In this document: one piece after another, positions 52,142-60,799 of the stretch | Layout: every line of letters begins with the position of its first letter | Numbering within the stretch: the stretch's first letter is position 1 | From: Flavilitoribacter sp020436695 | Lineage (GTDB): Bacteria > Bacteroidota > Bacteroidia > Chitinophagales > Saprospiraceae | Direction: 5' to 3' | Assembly (NCBI GenBank): GCA_041392665.1 | Contig: JAWKLQ010000017.1 | Span: forward strand, 127,902-191,901 | DNA length: 64,000 nt | Program-made: the position numbers and the translations under genes | The notes under the pieces: generated by a model | The model's input: the letters and a program-made list of their open reading frames with translations, nothing else | Told to the model about the DNA's origin: nothing | Databases searched by the model: none

Positions 52142-52292
52142 AGCTTTTGGCTCAAATTTTAAAGTACTTCCCTGCCACCCTGTTTCAGGTAACAAACTTG
52201 AAATCCTCTGGTTCGATATTGCAATCAAATTTCTCCATTTGCTCCTTCCTTTGCTTCCGTAATTATTCTTCTTAAAACCTAAAAGATCAATC

Positions 52293-52727
52293 ATGAGAAA
52301 GCAATCCATCTTTGCTTTGGCGATGGGATTATTTCTATGCCTTTTGCTAAAAGGCTCTTTACAAGCACAGGCAGACGATATCCATCTACCCGCGCAAACA
52401 GCGTCCTTCCGAATCTTAGCATTAGATCATCAACCGGAATACCCAGGTGGCCAGGAAGCCCTGACTCTTTTCCTACTCGAAAACTTACGATATCCCTTAG
52501 CAGCCAGAGAGCATGGCATTGAAGGCAAGGTAAAAGTTGCCTTCACCGTACAGGCCGATGGTAGCATAACCGATCCCAGGGTACTGGAAGGCCTGGGGTA
52601 TGGTTGCGACGAAGAGGTGATCCGGGTCATCAAGGAAATGCCCAAATGGAAGGCAGGGATACTGAATGAGGCAACCATTGCGACCAGCAAGTCCATGTTC
52701 ATCAGTTTTCGCCTGTATTTCTTGTAA
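52293..52727 (+). CDS. Short TonB C-terminal-domain protein, exported
   Basis: A 144-residue protein with a signal peptide (LFLCLLLKGSLQAQA). It is almost wholly a TonB C-terminal domain: EYPGGQEALTLFLLENLRYP, IEGKVKVAFTVQADGSITDP, then LGYGCDEEVIRVIKEMPKWK. The transmembrane anchor and proline-rich spacer of true TonB are missing, so it is a free periplasmic TonB-like domain, a common form in Bacteroidota. It could bind outer membrane proteins or act as an adaptor. It lies 53 nt before an unknown exported protein, likely in one transcript. Confidence 0.85.
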   Translation: MRKQSIFALAMGLFLCLLLKGSLQAQADDIHLPAQTASFRILALDHQPEYPGGQEALTLFLLENLRYPLAAREHGIEGKVKVAFTVQADGSITDPRVLEGLGYGCDEEVIRVIKEMPKWKAGILNEATIATSKSMFISFRLYFL

Positions 52728-52780
52728 CCAAACCCAAGCATTTTTCTCCTAACAAAACTTGAACTTTAAAATCCATTACA

Positions 52781-53170
52781 ATGAAACAATCTATTTTAAT
52801 CGTTTTCGCTCTCGGCATCATGATGCCGCTTTGCTACAGTCAGAATAATAATGACCTGACTGGTCCGGACGCAAAAAACTACCAGATCTGGAAAGGTAAT
52901 GCCTTGGAAATTCATTCAAATGCAGGTATTGTCACTGCGGTAACCAACAAAAAGTCGGTAGGCCCACAGGCCAAGAATGAAGCTTCCCGCCTGAGGCGGC
53001 AGGCTTTCGATAATCAGTCGGCTTCTATTCAGGAAAACGCACCGAATCTGCAAGTAACCGGCCCCGACTATAAGCATTCCTACATTCGCCGCCAAAAGGA
53101 TGCTGCCGGCCGTATGGCCACCGATGGAGTGAGTCCTTCCTTACCGGGATCAACTGCAAAAAGAAACTGA
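52781..53170 (+). CDS. Uncharacterised exported protein with TGPD repeat
   Basis: A 129-residue protein with a signal peptide (SILIVFALGIMMPLCYSQ). The mature part is polar and contains two similar segments: NDLTGPDAKNYQIWK near its start and LQVTGPDYKHSYIRR near its end. No family is recognised and no cysteines remain after the signal. It is encoded after the TonB-domain gene and 128 bp before the YeeE-like gene. Function unknown. Confidence 0.7.
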   Translation: MKQSILIVFALGIMMPLCYSQNNNDLTGPDAKNYQIWKGNALEIHSNAGIVTAVTNKKSVGPQAKNEASRLRRQAFDNQSASIQENAPNLQVTGPDYKHSYIRRQKDAAGRMATDGVSPSLPGSTAKRN

Positions 53171-53297
53171 TCTCTCATTTTTTGAACGAGTCAAAGAGTT
53201 CGGCCCTGACGTTTGTCCCGGCCGGCCTCCTTTTCCGGATGAGTACCGGCTTGCCCATATGTATACGTAAAATGGAATTCATCCAACAAACCTACCA

Positions 53298-53864
53298 ATG
53301 ATGACAAACGCAAGTGAATTCATATACGCACCCTGGCCGTGGTATATCTCCGGCCCGTTAATGGGAGCTACCATTCCTCTGTTATTATTCTGGGGTAACA
53401 AAATGCTGGGAGCTTCTTCTTCCCTACGCCACTTTTGTGCCATGATACCCAATCGGATCGAGTATTTCCAATACAACCTGAAAAGTGGGCTGTGGAATAT
53501 CCTTTTTGTGGTGGGCGTATTGCTCGGTGGAGGCCTTACCTATCACTTTTTTTACCGAACTGATACGGTGGACATTGCCGCTGCCACCAAAGAAGACCTG
53601 ACGGCGCTGGGGCTGCACGATCTGAGCGGACTAATCCCGATGGAGATCTTTTCGATCGATCATTTCTGGACTGTCCGTGGACTGCTTTTTACCCTGGGCG
53701 GCGGATTTCTGGTCGGGTTCGGTGTGCGCTATGCGGGCGGCTGTACTTCTGGCCACGGGTTTATGGGGCTTTCGCAATTGAGTCTATCCTCATTCATCGC
53801 CATCCTGGCCTTTTTCGCCGGCGGGGTGATCTTCACTTTCTTACTGTTACCAATTGTGATCTGA
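53298..53864 (+). CDS. YeeE/YedE-type sulfur transporter, part 1
   Basis: A 188-residue membrane protein with about five helices. It has the family Cys motif GGCTSGHGFMGLSQLS and a conserved GGGFLVGFGVRYAGG segment before it. YeeE/YedE proteins carry sulfur compounds such as thiosulfate across the inner membrane, using conserved cysteines. Here the transporter is split, and this is the first half. The second half follows after 65 nt. The start may be the first or second Met. Confidence 0.88.
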   Translation: MMTNASEFIYAPWPWYISGPLMGATIPLLLFWGNKMLGASSSLRHFCAMIPNRIEYFQYNLKSGLWNILFVVGVLLGGGLTYHFFYRTDTVDIAAATKEDLTALGLHDLSGLIPMEIFSIDHFWTVRGLLFTLGGGFLVGFGVRYAGGCTSGHGFMGLSQLSLSSFIAILAFFAGGVIFTFLLLPIVI

Positions 53865-53929
53865 GCAATGCTTAGTAACGAGCTCTTCAACCATCCACAT
53901 ATTCCGTAAATCCAAAAAGATCCAATTTC

Positions 53930-54343
53930 ATGAAGACCATAAAATTTCTGCTAGCCGGCATGTTCTTCGGGATGCTCATTGTCAAATCGGAAGCCTTGAG
54001 TTGGTTCCGTATTCAGGAAATGTTCCGGTTTCAAAGCATTCACATGTTCGGGATATTCGGATCGGCTATTCTGGTCGGTTTGATCACCGTCATTCTGGTA
54101 AAAAAATACCACCTAAAAACCTTTAGTGGTCAACCCATTACCCTCGAAAAGAAACCTCTTCAGGTAAAAGCACAGATCATCGGTGGGCTACTATTCGGAT
54201 TTGGCTGGGTGCTGACGGGGCTCTGCGTAGCTCCCATTTACGCCTTAATGGGACTAGGCTATTTCGCAGCCTTCCCCATTTTCATCGGCACATTGGCGGG
54301 CGTGTATGCGTATGGCTCAATAAGGTCTAAACTGCCTCACTAA
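53930..54343 (+). CDS. YeeE/YedE-type sulfur transporter, part 2 (DUF6691-like)
   Basis: A 137-residue protein with four helices (IKFLLAGMFFGMLIVKSEA, HMFGIFGSAILVGLITVILV, IIGGLLFGFGWVLTGLCVAP, FAAFPIFIGTLAGVYAYG). The Cys of the second half lies in LTGLCVAPIYALMGLGY. Together with the preceding gene it would complete a two-part transporter, with one cysteine from each half. Such pairs are often beside sulfur dioxygenase or rhodanese genes; none is seen here. Confidence 0.87.
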   Translation: MKTIKFLLAGMFFGMLIVKSEALSWFRIQEMFRFQSIHMFGIFGSAILVGLITVILVKKYHLKTFSGQPITLEKKPLQVKAQIIGGLLFGFGWVLTGLCVAPIYALMGLGYFAAFPIFIGTLAGVYAYGSIRSKLPH

Positions 54344-54401
54344 TCAACTCAGGTTGTCACTCAAAAAACTCAGACTCCTTAACCTAAAAAAGTAAATTTC
54401 C

Positions 54402-54572
54402 ATGATACCAACAACTTATGAAAAACAGCCAAAAATAAAAGAACAAGAAACGGAGCAGACACCGAAGTCTTTCCGAGACAAGGCGGTGTCCTGGCTGATC
54501 GCTATCGCCTGCCTGAGCTGTTTCTTTTTGATCTATTGGATCGGGAAAACGATCGTGCAGTGGCTCAACTGA
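54402..54572 (+). CDS. 56-aa single-span membrane protein
   Basis: A short gene directly after the split transporter (58-nt gap). The N-terminal half is hydrophilic (KQPKIKEQETEQTPKSFRDK); a single helix follows (WLIAIACLSCFFLIYWIG) with a short tail. No family is recognised. Position suggests a small accessory subunit of the YeeE/YedE pair. It also stops 11 nt before the converging MoaD/ThiS-like gene. Confidence 0.6.
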   Translation: MIPTTYEKQPKIKEQETEQTPKSFRDKAVSWLIAIACLSCFFLIYWIGKTIVQWLN

Positions 54573-54583
54573 AGTTAAACCTT

Positions 54584-54880
54584 TCAGCCTCCGGCAATAG
54601 CGCCCAGAATAATGAAAGGTTCCACGCCGGCCACTACCCTATCCGGCAATGGCATATCGGGCTCCTGAAACGACAAGTCCTCCTCACAGGCAAAGAAACG
54701 CAGAAACGGTCGCCGTTGTAGTGTATGCTGATCGCGAATAGTGCCACGCAGAGTGGGAAACCGGTCTTCCAGGGCGTCGAGCACTGAGTGTTGTGTTACC
54801 GGCCCTGTAATGTCCAGTTCCACCTCTGCGTCGCATTTGGCAAGATTGCGTAAGTGATATGGTAGTAAGACCCTGATCAT
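54584..54880 (-). CDS. MoaD/ThiS-like beta-grasp protein
   Basis: A 98-residue ubiquitin-like protein. It has an N-terminal strand IRVLLPYHLRNLA, a helix with VLDALEDRFPTLRGTI, and the hallmark C-terminal GAIAGG ending in Gly-Gly, at which such proteins are adenylated or thiocarboxylated as sulfur carriers. No MoeB/ThiF-type activating enzyme or molybdopterin gene is in the window. The start overlaps the stop of the BNR-repeat gene by 4 nt, so the two are translationally coupled. A sulfur transporter pair converges on it. Its exact role is unknown. Confidence 0.85.
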   Translation of the reverse strand: MIRVLLPYHLRNLAKCDAEVELDITGPVTQHSVLDALEDRFPTLRGTIRDQHTLQRRPFLRFFACEEDLSFQEPDMPLPDRVVAGVEPFIILGAIAGG

Positions 54881-55992
54881 GGCAAGGTCTGTACTTCAAC
54901 GGATAGCACTCTCGGCAGGTCACTGACAATGGCCATCCAGTTATCACCGGCATCGGCCGAGGCGTAGACCTGTCCTCCGGTCGTACCGAAATATACGCCG
55001 CAGGGTTTGAGGGTATCCACCGCCATGGCATCCCGAAGGATGTTGTGGTAGCAATTTTCCTGAGGTAGTCCATTGCTTAGGGCTTCCCATTCTTCACCTC
55101 CGCTGCGGCTGCGATAGACCCGCAATTTCCCCTCCGGTGGATAGTGTTCGGAATCGCTTTTAATCGGAATAACGTACACCGTTTCGGGTTCATGCGCATG
55201 AACATCCACTACAAAGCCGAAATCGCTGGGAAGGTTGCCACTGACTTCGTACCAGTTGTCACCGGCATCATCGCTGCGCATCACGTCCCAGTGTTTTTGC
55301 ATAAAAAGCACATCCGGGCGGGTAGGATGTAGCGCGATGCGATGTACGCAATGGCCCACCTCAGCATCAGGATCTGGAATGTATTCGGACCGCAGTCCTT
55401 TGTTGATCGGCTTCCAGCTCTTACCGCCGTCATCAGTGCGGAATGCGCCGGCAGCAGAAATGGCTACATAGATGCGATCGGGATCTTTAGGATCGAGCAG
55501 AATGGTGTGCAGGCACATCCCCCCGGCCCCAGGCTGCCACTGTGGGCCGGTACCATGATTACGTAAGCCAGACAGTTCCTTCCAGCTTTGACCGCCGTCA
55601 GTAGATTTAAAGATCGCAGCATCTTCTACACCGGCATAGACGGTATCCTTATCGGTCGGGGATGGCTCCAGGTGCCAGACGCGTTTGAACTCCCAGGGAT
55701 GCGGCGTTCCGTCGTACCAGGCATGCGTGCCGGTCTTGCCTTCATAGGCGAAATTATTACTGACGGTTTCCCAGGTCTTGCCGCCATCATCGGAGCGGTG
55801 CATGACCTGTCCGAACCAGTCGCCGGCCTGAGAGGCATAGATCCGGTTGGGATCTACCGGTGATCCTTTGATGTGATAGATCTCCAGCCCCCCGAAATGA
55901 GGGCCGCTTACTTCCCATTGTTGGCGTTTACTGTCGGATGTGAGAATGAAAGCACCTTTTTTGGTACCCACCAATACTCTTACTTGGCTCAT
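54877..55992 (-). CDS. BNR/sialidase-like repeat beta-propeller protein
   Basis: A 371-residue cytoplasmic protein with no signal peptide. Several Asp-box/BNR motifs are seen (RSDDGGKTWETV, KSTDGGQSWKEL, RTDDGGKSWKPI, RSDDAGDNWYEV, ASADAGDNWMAI), giving a five- or six-bladed propeller. Such proteins look like exo-alpha-sialidases but often lack the catalytic residues. It forms a coupled pair with a MoaD/ThiS-like gene, an arrangement I recall from other bacteria. The shared function is not established; a propeller as a partner or target of a sulfur carrier is one possibility. Confidence 0.85.
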   Translation of the reverse strand: MSQVRVLVGTKKGAFILTSDSKRQQWEVSGPHFGGLEIYHIKGSPVDPNRIYASQAGDWFGQVMHRSDDGGKTWETVSNNFAYEGKTGTHAWYDGTPHPWEFKRVWHLEPSPTDKDTVYAGVEDAAIFKSTDGGQSWKELSGLRNHGTGPQWQPGAGGMCLHTILLDPKDPDRIYVAISAAGAFRTDDGGKSWKPINKGLRSEYIPDPDAEVGHCVHRIALHPTRPDVLFMQKHWDVMRSDDAGDNWYEVSGNLPSDFGFVVDVHAHEPETVYVIPIKSDSEHYPPEGKLRVYRSRSGGEEWEALSNGLPQENCYHNILRDAMAVDTLKPCGVYFGTTGGQVYASADAGDNWMAIVSDLPRVLSVEVQTLP

Positions 55993-56144
55993 TGTCTTGG
56001 CTTTTGCAGGTGATTAGGATTTCCTGCAAATTAGGGGATTATTTCAATAAATAGAATGTTTTAATTAATTTTTTATTAAAAAAATATTTTAATATTTATC
56101 CGCAAAAAAGAATTAGAACTCTTGTCTGACCTAATAACTGAATA

Positions 56145-56951
56145 CTATTCTTTATCGTAGATCCGTACATACTCCACCTCCATTCGCTGTGGCCAGATGC
56201 TTTCATCGACGCCCTGTTGACCGCCCCAATTACCTCCAACCGCAATGTTGAGTATTAGATGGAAAGGCTGACTGAACGGCCAGCTTTTGTAATCGCCACC
56301 TTCATTTAGAAAAGTAAAATACAACTCATCGTCAATAAAAAAATCGATCTTTTCGGCGCTCCATTCTATCGCGTACACATGAAACGCATCCATAGCATCT
56401 GATAGCATCAACTGTCCGCCTTTTTGAGTCCCTTTTGTATGATTGTAAGCTTCGGTGTGCACCGTGCCGTGTACGTTTCCGGGATCAAAACCGACGTGTT
56501 CCATAATGTCGATCTCTCCGCTTTTGGGCCATCCTCCATATGTATTTTGGGTGGGAAGCATCCAGATGGCCGGCCAGGTGCCGCGCCCGCGTGGTAATTT
56601 GGCTTTCACCTCTACCCTACCGTATTGCCAGTCGCCTTTATTTTTGGTAACCAAACGAGCTGAGGTATAATCTCTATTTTCGAAGGTTTCTTTACGGGCT
56701 TCGATGATCAGCTTACCATCTTCTATCCGGGCGTTTTCCAGACGATCCTTTGTGTAGTATTCCAATTCATTATTGCCCCAGCCATGACCACCGACATCAT
56801 AGCTCCATTTTTCGGGGTCAGGGAGTCCGTCGGTCTCAAATTCATCCGACCATAAAAGTTGACGATCGGTATGACTTGAATTGCCGGGCCGGAGGCTTTT
56901 TTGGCAGGCCGTCAGAACGCAGATAATGGTCAAGGCAAAGATTAGTCTCAT
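56145..56951 (-). CDS. GH16 family glycoside hydrolase lipoprotein
   Basis: A 268-residue lipoprotein (lipobox VLTAC-Q). The GH16 catalytic motif GEIDIMEHVGF provides the Glu nucleophile and acid/base, about residue 147. Flanking segments are WQYGRVEVKAKLPRGRGTWP and VYAIEWSAEKIDFFIDDELY, as in beta-1,3-glucanases (laminarinases). The family cleaves beta-1,3 or beta-1,3/1,4 glucans. The start is the ATG at 56951, because a promoter box (56982-56989) lies between it and the upstream in-frame start at 57017. No terminator is evident. Confidence 0.92.
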   Translation of the reverse strand: MRLIFALTIICVLTACQKSLRPGNSSHTDRQLLWSDEFETDGLPDPEKWSYDVGGHGWGNNELEYYTKDRLENARIEDGKLIIEARKETFENRDYTSARLVTKNKGDWQYGRVEVKAKLPRGRGTWPAIWMLPTQNTYGGWPKSGEIDIMEHVGFDPGNVHGTVHTEAYNHTKGTQKGGQLMLSDAMDAFHVYAIEWSAEKIDFFIDDELYFTFLNEGGDYKSWPFSQPFHLILNIAVGGNWGGQQGVDESIWPQRMEVEYVRIYDKE

Positions 56952-56981
56952 ATTGTTGATTGTTGTATTTTCGATCCGTAT

Positions 56982-56989
56982 CAAAGGTA
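56982..56989 (-). promoter_or_regulatory. TAnnTTTG promoter box of the GH16 gene
   Basis: TACCTTTG on the minus strand, 30 nt before the ATG at 56951. It excludes the longer in-frame start at 57017. Confidence 0.6.
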
Positions 56990-57033
56990 ACACAAACCAG
57001 GCAGAAAGCATTTTCATCTTTTCCCATTATGAA

Positions 57034-57065
57034 GGCTGCCAATTGAGGGAAGTTTAAACATGTTT
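57034..57065. repeat. Solo right arm of the palindromic element
   Basis: AATTGAGGGAAGTTTAAACA then TGTT matches the right arm at 47527-47550 (GATTGAGGGAATTTTAAACA) with two changes over 24 bp. The other arm is not seen nearby. Confidence 0.5.
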
Positions 57066-57158
57066 TTAATTTGACAATAACTTTTCTATGGATCAACGTC
57101 TTCCCATCCATTACCAAAACTTGCCTAACTTTATATCACCAAAGCAAAAACCATCCAT

Positions 57159-57887
57159 ATGAAAAAGCAAAGTCTCCTGTTCTCGTTCCTCTTACTATCC
57201 GTCATGCTGTTTGGGCAGACCCAAACAACCTATTCTGAAACCGATCTGCGTGATCTGGCCAGCCTCAGTCCTAATACACCCGGCGTACGATCTATTGATC
57301 TTCGTTACGAAGGCATCAAAGGAACGCCCTTTATGTCGGAAGAATGGCAAAAAGGTTCCTTTCAACTGAAAGGTAAAGATGAATTCAGCCAGGATATTTC
57401 CGTCCAGCTTAATCTGGTGGAACAGACCCTTTACTTCCAACTCAACAACGGTTTTACAGCCATACTCCCCACAGCCAAGCTACAGGCGCTCCGTATCAAT
57501 ACCGATGGAGACAATGCCCGCCTGTTCCGTGTCTATGCGGAAAATGAAATTGAAGGCGGTAGTGACAGCAAGCTTAAATTTTACGAAGTTCTTTTTGAAG
57601 GTCCTTTTTTACTACTTAAACAGCACTATAAGGTATTCCGGGAGGCCGATTTTAAAGGCGCATATAGTTCTGACCGCAGATACGATGAATATGTAGATCA
57701 GAGCAACCTCTGGCTACAGGAGGCCGGAAAACCTTTTCAAAAGGTAAAGCTAAAAAAGAAAAACATCGAGGATGCCTTGCCCGGCTACACTGATGAGATC
57801 CAAAAAGTAATGAAATCGGAAAAGATCTCCCTTCGGGAAGACATCGACCTGGTACAATTGCTGACTGCTTTGCAGAATAAGGAATAA
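57159..57887 (+). CDS. Uncharacterised exported protein
   Basis: A 242-residue protein with a signal peptide (SLLFSFLLLSVMLFGQTQ). Conserved-looking parts are GVRSIDLRYEGIKGTPFMSE and LEQ-like beta segments (VQLNLVEQTLYFQLNNGFTA), followed by a charged C-terminal third with lysine-rich KVKLKKKNIEDAL. No family is recognised. It has TAACTTTA (one base from the promoter consensus) about 35 nt upstream, and a strong terminator downstream, so it is a single-gene transcript. Confidence 0.65.
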   Translation: MKKQSLLFSFLLLSVMLFGQTQTTYSETDLRDLASLSPNTPGVRSIDLRYEGIKGTPFMSEEWQKGSFQLKGKDEFSQDISVQLNLVEQTLYFQLNNGFTAILPTAKLQALRINTDGDNARLFRVYAENEIEGGSDSKLKFYEVLFEGPFLLLKQHYKVFREADFKGAYSSDRRYDEYVDQSNLWLQEAGKPFQKVKLKKKNIEDALPGYTDEIQKVMKSEKISLREDIDLVQLLTALQNKE

Positions 57888-57894
57888 TACTGAT

Positions 57895-57948
57895 GAGGCG
57901 ACTGGGTGGCCAGGCAACTTGTTGCCTCAGATGTCACCCAGCCTCTTT
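57895..57948 (+). terminator. Terminator of the 242-aa protein gene
   Basis: Nested stems GAGGC/GCCTC, TGGGTG/CACCCA and AGGCAA/TTGCCT (loop CTTG) are followed by TTT, 8 nt after the stop codon. Confidence 0.65.
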
Positions 57949-58056
57949 CTCCCCGCTTTCCACCAACTACCTATACACTGCTGCTTTTCCTTTTCTGCGT
58001 CGGAACTATTGCCAACCAGCTTGCGTTAGGCAGATGGTCAACAAACAGATTTGAGC

Positions 58057-59139
58057 ATGGCAGAGTTAATCCAGGCATACGATTCCTACAATGAATTTGA
58101 ACGGGATGCCTATTTCGTGATAAGTTTCGATACCATTCCGTCCAGATTGCGCATGGAAGCACCGCTTAAAGCCAATAAAGGCCATATGGAAAAGGTATTG
58201 GAGCTATTGAAATTTGAGCAACAGGGCCTGGAGATCGTCTTTAAACACTGGACGACCGACGATTCCAATAATGCGGATCATTCCAAAGACTATCCATACG
58301 AATATTTGTACAAAAGCCGGGGCAAACACCTTCTGGTCTGGCTAACCCTGCAACACGGAGAACTGGAGGTAGAATTTCTCTACGATCAGGCAGATACCGA
58401 ACTCGAAGCCTGGGTGATCCATACCAATCATCAACTTCGCACTACTTTCGGTATCAGTCAGGCACCGGTATTCAAAGTATTGTCTCGTGACAAGCATTCT
58501 TTCTTCACCGAGGATGTCCGCACTGATCATTTTAATCAGGATGTCTCACGCTATTACAATGACGATTTCCGGGAAGTGGATGAGATCATCCTGAAATCAT
58601 TGTCTACTGATAAAGCGGGGTTAATCCTGCTGCATGGTACTCCAGGCACGGGGAAGACATCTTACATCAAAAGTCTGATCACCCGCTTTGAGGAGAAGAG
58701 TTTCATTTTCATCCAAAATGAGTTCGTCAATGAACTGCTCCACCCGGAATTCATTTCCTTTATGCTGAAACACCGCAACGCCATCCTCATTATCGAAGAC
58801 GCCGAAAAGGTACTGACGTCCCGGGAAGGTGTCAACGAGAACTCGGTAGTTTCCACCATTCTCCAGCTGACGGACGGCCTGTTCAGCGACTACCTGAATA
58901 TCAAGATCATCTGTACTTTCAACACCAGCATTAACCGTATCGATAAAGCTTTGCTGCGCAAGGGCCGCATGATCGCCTACTATGAATTCAAGCCCCTGAG
59001 CAGCCGAAAGGCTAATGAACTAATGCTTGGTCTGGGGTTGGAAACGATGGGTGAAGAAATGACCCTGGCTGATATCTTCAATTATCAGGATAAGGGATTT
59101 CGACAGGAGAATCACCGGCAGATCGGATTTCAGAATTGA
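58057..59139 (+). CDS. AAA-family ATPase
   Basis: A 360-residue cytoplasmic protein. The N-terminal half (about 1-165) is an unassigned domain with charged helices and strands. The C-terminal half is an AAA module: Walker A LLHGTPGTGKTSYI (about residue 195), Walker B AILIIEDAEKVL (about 246), sensor 1 IICTFNTSINRID, and the arginine-finger-like LRKGRMIAYYEF. It resembles the single-domain AAA proteins related to BCS1/CDC48-type ATPases. The target is unknown. The ATG at 58057 is chosen over the TTG at 58051. It starts 109 nt after the terminator of the preceding gene. Confidence 0.82.
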   Translation: MAELIQAYDSYNEFERDAYFVISFDTIPSRLRMEAPLKANKGHMEKVLELLKFEQQGLEIVFKHWTTDDSNNADHSKDYPYEYLYKSRGKHLLVWLTLQHGELEVEFLYDQADTELEAWVIHTNHQLRTTFGISQAPVFKVLSRDKHSFFTEDVRTDHFNQDVSRYYNDDFREVDEIILKSLSTDKAGLILLHGTPGTGKTSYIKSLITRFEEKSFIFIQNEFVNELLHPEFISFMLKHRNAILIIEDAEKVLTSREGVNENSVVSTILQLTDGLFSDYLNIKIICTFNTSINRIDKALLRKGRMIAYYEFKPLSSRKANELMLGLGLETMGEEMTLADIFNYQDKGFRQENHRQIGFQN

Positions 59140-59179
59140 TTTAACGTCAGCTCCAAGATTCAATTCGATGTAAAGGCAT

Positions 59180-60634
59180 TTATTCCAGTACTTTATAAAA
59201 CTGATATTGCCCATTCCACAACAGCCCTACCGTATCCCGGTTTTCAGATACTTCAAACTGCGTCTCATCCCCCAACTCCAGATCGATGAACTTATCGTCC
59301 CCCAGCGGGAATAGCAGATTGGTATCTCCGTTGTTCGTCCAGCACAAAGATGACCATCCTTTAAAGAGATATCGATAAAATAATCGCCAATATCCGGCAC
59401 CTGAAAATTCAACTTGTATTTACCCGTGAAATTTTCCAGCTGGTCTGTCGATACATTGACGATTGCTACCCCCGGGGCTTACGAATGTTCCAACCGTAAT
59501 AGCCGGCAACGCCCTGATGATCTCTCCCATCAGTCGACCGCCGTTATCACCATTGGTCATCACGATAAATCGCCTGCCCACGATGAGCAAAGGCGACCAT
59601 TTCGTTGGTAAAACCGGCATTTTACCACCGTGCTGAAACAACAGGTCTTTTCCTTCGCCACGCAGGGAAGGTCCCAGTCCCCACTCATTGCGGTGCTTGG
59701 TCAACATGCGTTCTATGATCGCTTTGGAGAGTGGGCTGTCTTTTTCTCCGGCCAGGATCTGCTGTACAGTCATACAATAATGGGCCAGATCGGTCGGTGT
59801 GGTCCAAAGGCCGGCAGCAGCCTGTTCGGGATAATTGTGCCATAGGCCTTCGATAATCTCCCCTGATTGTCGTAGGCGGCACTAGCCTGATCATGCAGAC
59901 TTTCCGGAAGTGGCTGTTTGTAGGTACTATTTTCCATCCCGAAGTCCGGCAGTATCCCGGCCATATATTCTTCTAACTGCATTCCACTCACATCTTCAAC
60001 AGCTTTCTCCATCACCGTGTACCCGCCGCCGGAATAACGCCAGATACTATCCGGTAGCGTATCGACAAAGATGGGTGGTGTATTACCTTTTCCGTTAAGT
60101 ACGCTGATAATGGAAGGGAAACTGTCCTTTTGGGTGTATCCGGGAAAGCCATGTACGGTCATGCCCGCACTATGCGTTAGGAGCAACCGCAAAGTCACCT
60201 TCTTTTTATCCGTATAGGGATTATCAGGAATTTCCAATCTTTAAGATAGGTATTTACGTCCTCGTCGAGATCCACCGGCCCTCCTGCAATGAGTTTCATC
60301 ACTGCCAGCGCGGCAACCGGCTTGCTGATAGAGCCGGCCTGAAAAAGGGTATTGACATCCACGTCTGTGCCGGCTGCCATATTAGCCTGCCCGTAACCTT
60401 CGGCCCATTGCAGTGTCCCGTTATTCACTACGGCAATACTCACCCCGGGTACTTTGTGATAGGCCATTCGGTCCAGAATATTATCTTTTTCACCGGTTGT
60501 CCCTTCACGGTTATGGGTGGGATCAGACCGTTCTCTATTGCTAATTGATCAGCCTGCGGATCGGAAGTGCCCGGCATTTGCTGACAAGCCATAAACGTAA
60601 TTAAGGTAAAAAACAGCAGTATGGGTGTTCTCAT
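59180..60634 (-). pseudogene. Serine hydrolase (beta-lactamase family), multiply frameshifted
   Basis: Pieces of one class C-like hydrolase appear in order in changing frames. These are: a lipoprotein start (MRTPILLFFTLITFMACQQ); the nucleophile region FQAGSISKPVAALAVMKLI (SxxK); a YSGGGYTVMEKAVEDVSG segment with the Tyr motif; AAAGLWTTPTDLAHYCMTVQ; GFTNEMVAFAHRG; NFQVPDIGDYFID; and the end GLLWNGQYQFYKVLE before TAA at 59180. Frames shift near 60475, 60240, 59866, 59605, 59580, 59470 and 59320. Three or four of these sit in A or G runs missing one base. The whole would be about 485 residues with a C-terminal beta domain. Either a decayed gene or a stretch of sequence errors. Confidence 0.8.
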
Positions 60635-60799
60635 TGAAATTGTCGTTTGCATGTTGGATGTAGCTATCAACATTTAAAGAACGAAATTTCAGGCAATAGT
60701 TGCAATCAGAATGCCTACCAATCTACCTGGGCCTATTTACGGGGCAGCACCCAGCGGTATTTCATCCCCAGACTGTACGCGGTTATAAACAAAAAACAC

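Noticed and set aside
60640..60799. Minus-strand C-terminal-like fragment ITAYSLGMKYRWVLPRK
   Set aside because: It resembles the end of an outer membrane barrel, but the frame is under 35 residues and no upstream homologous part is seen.
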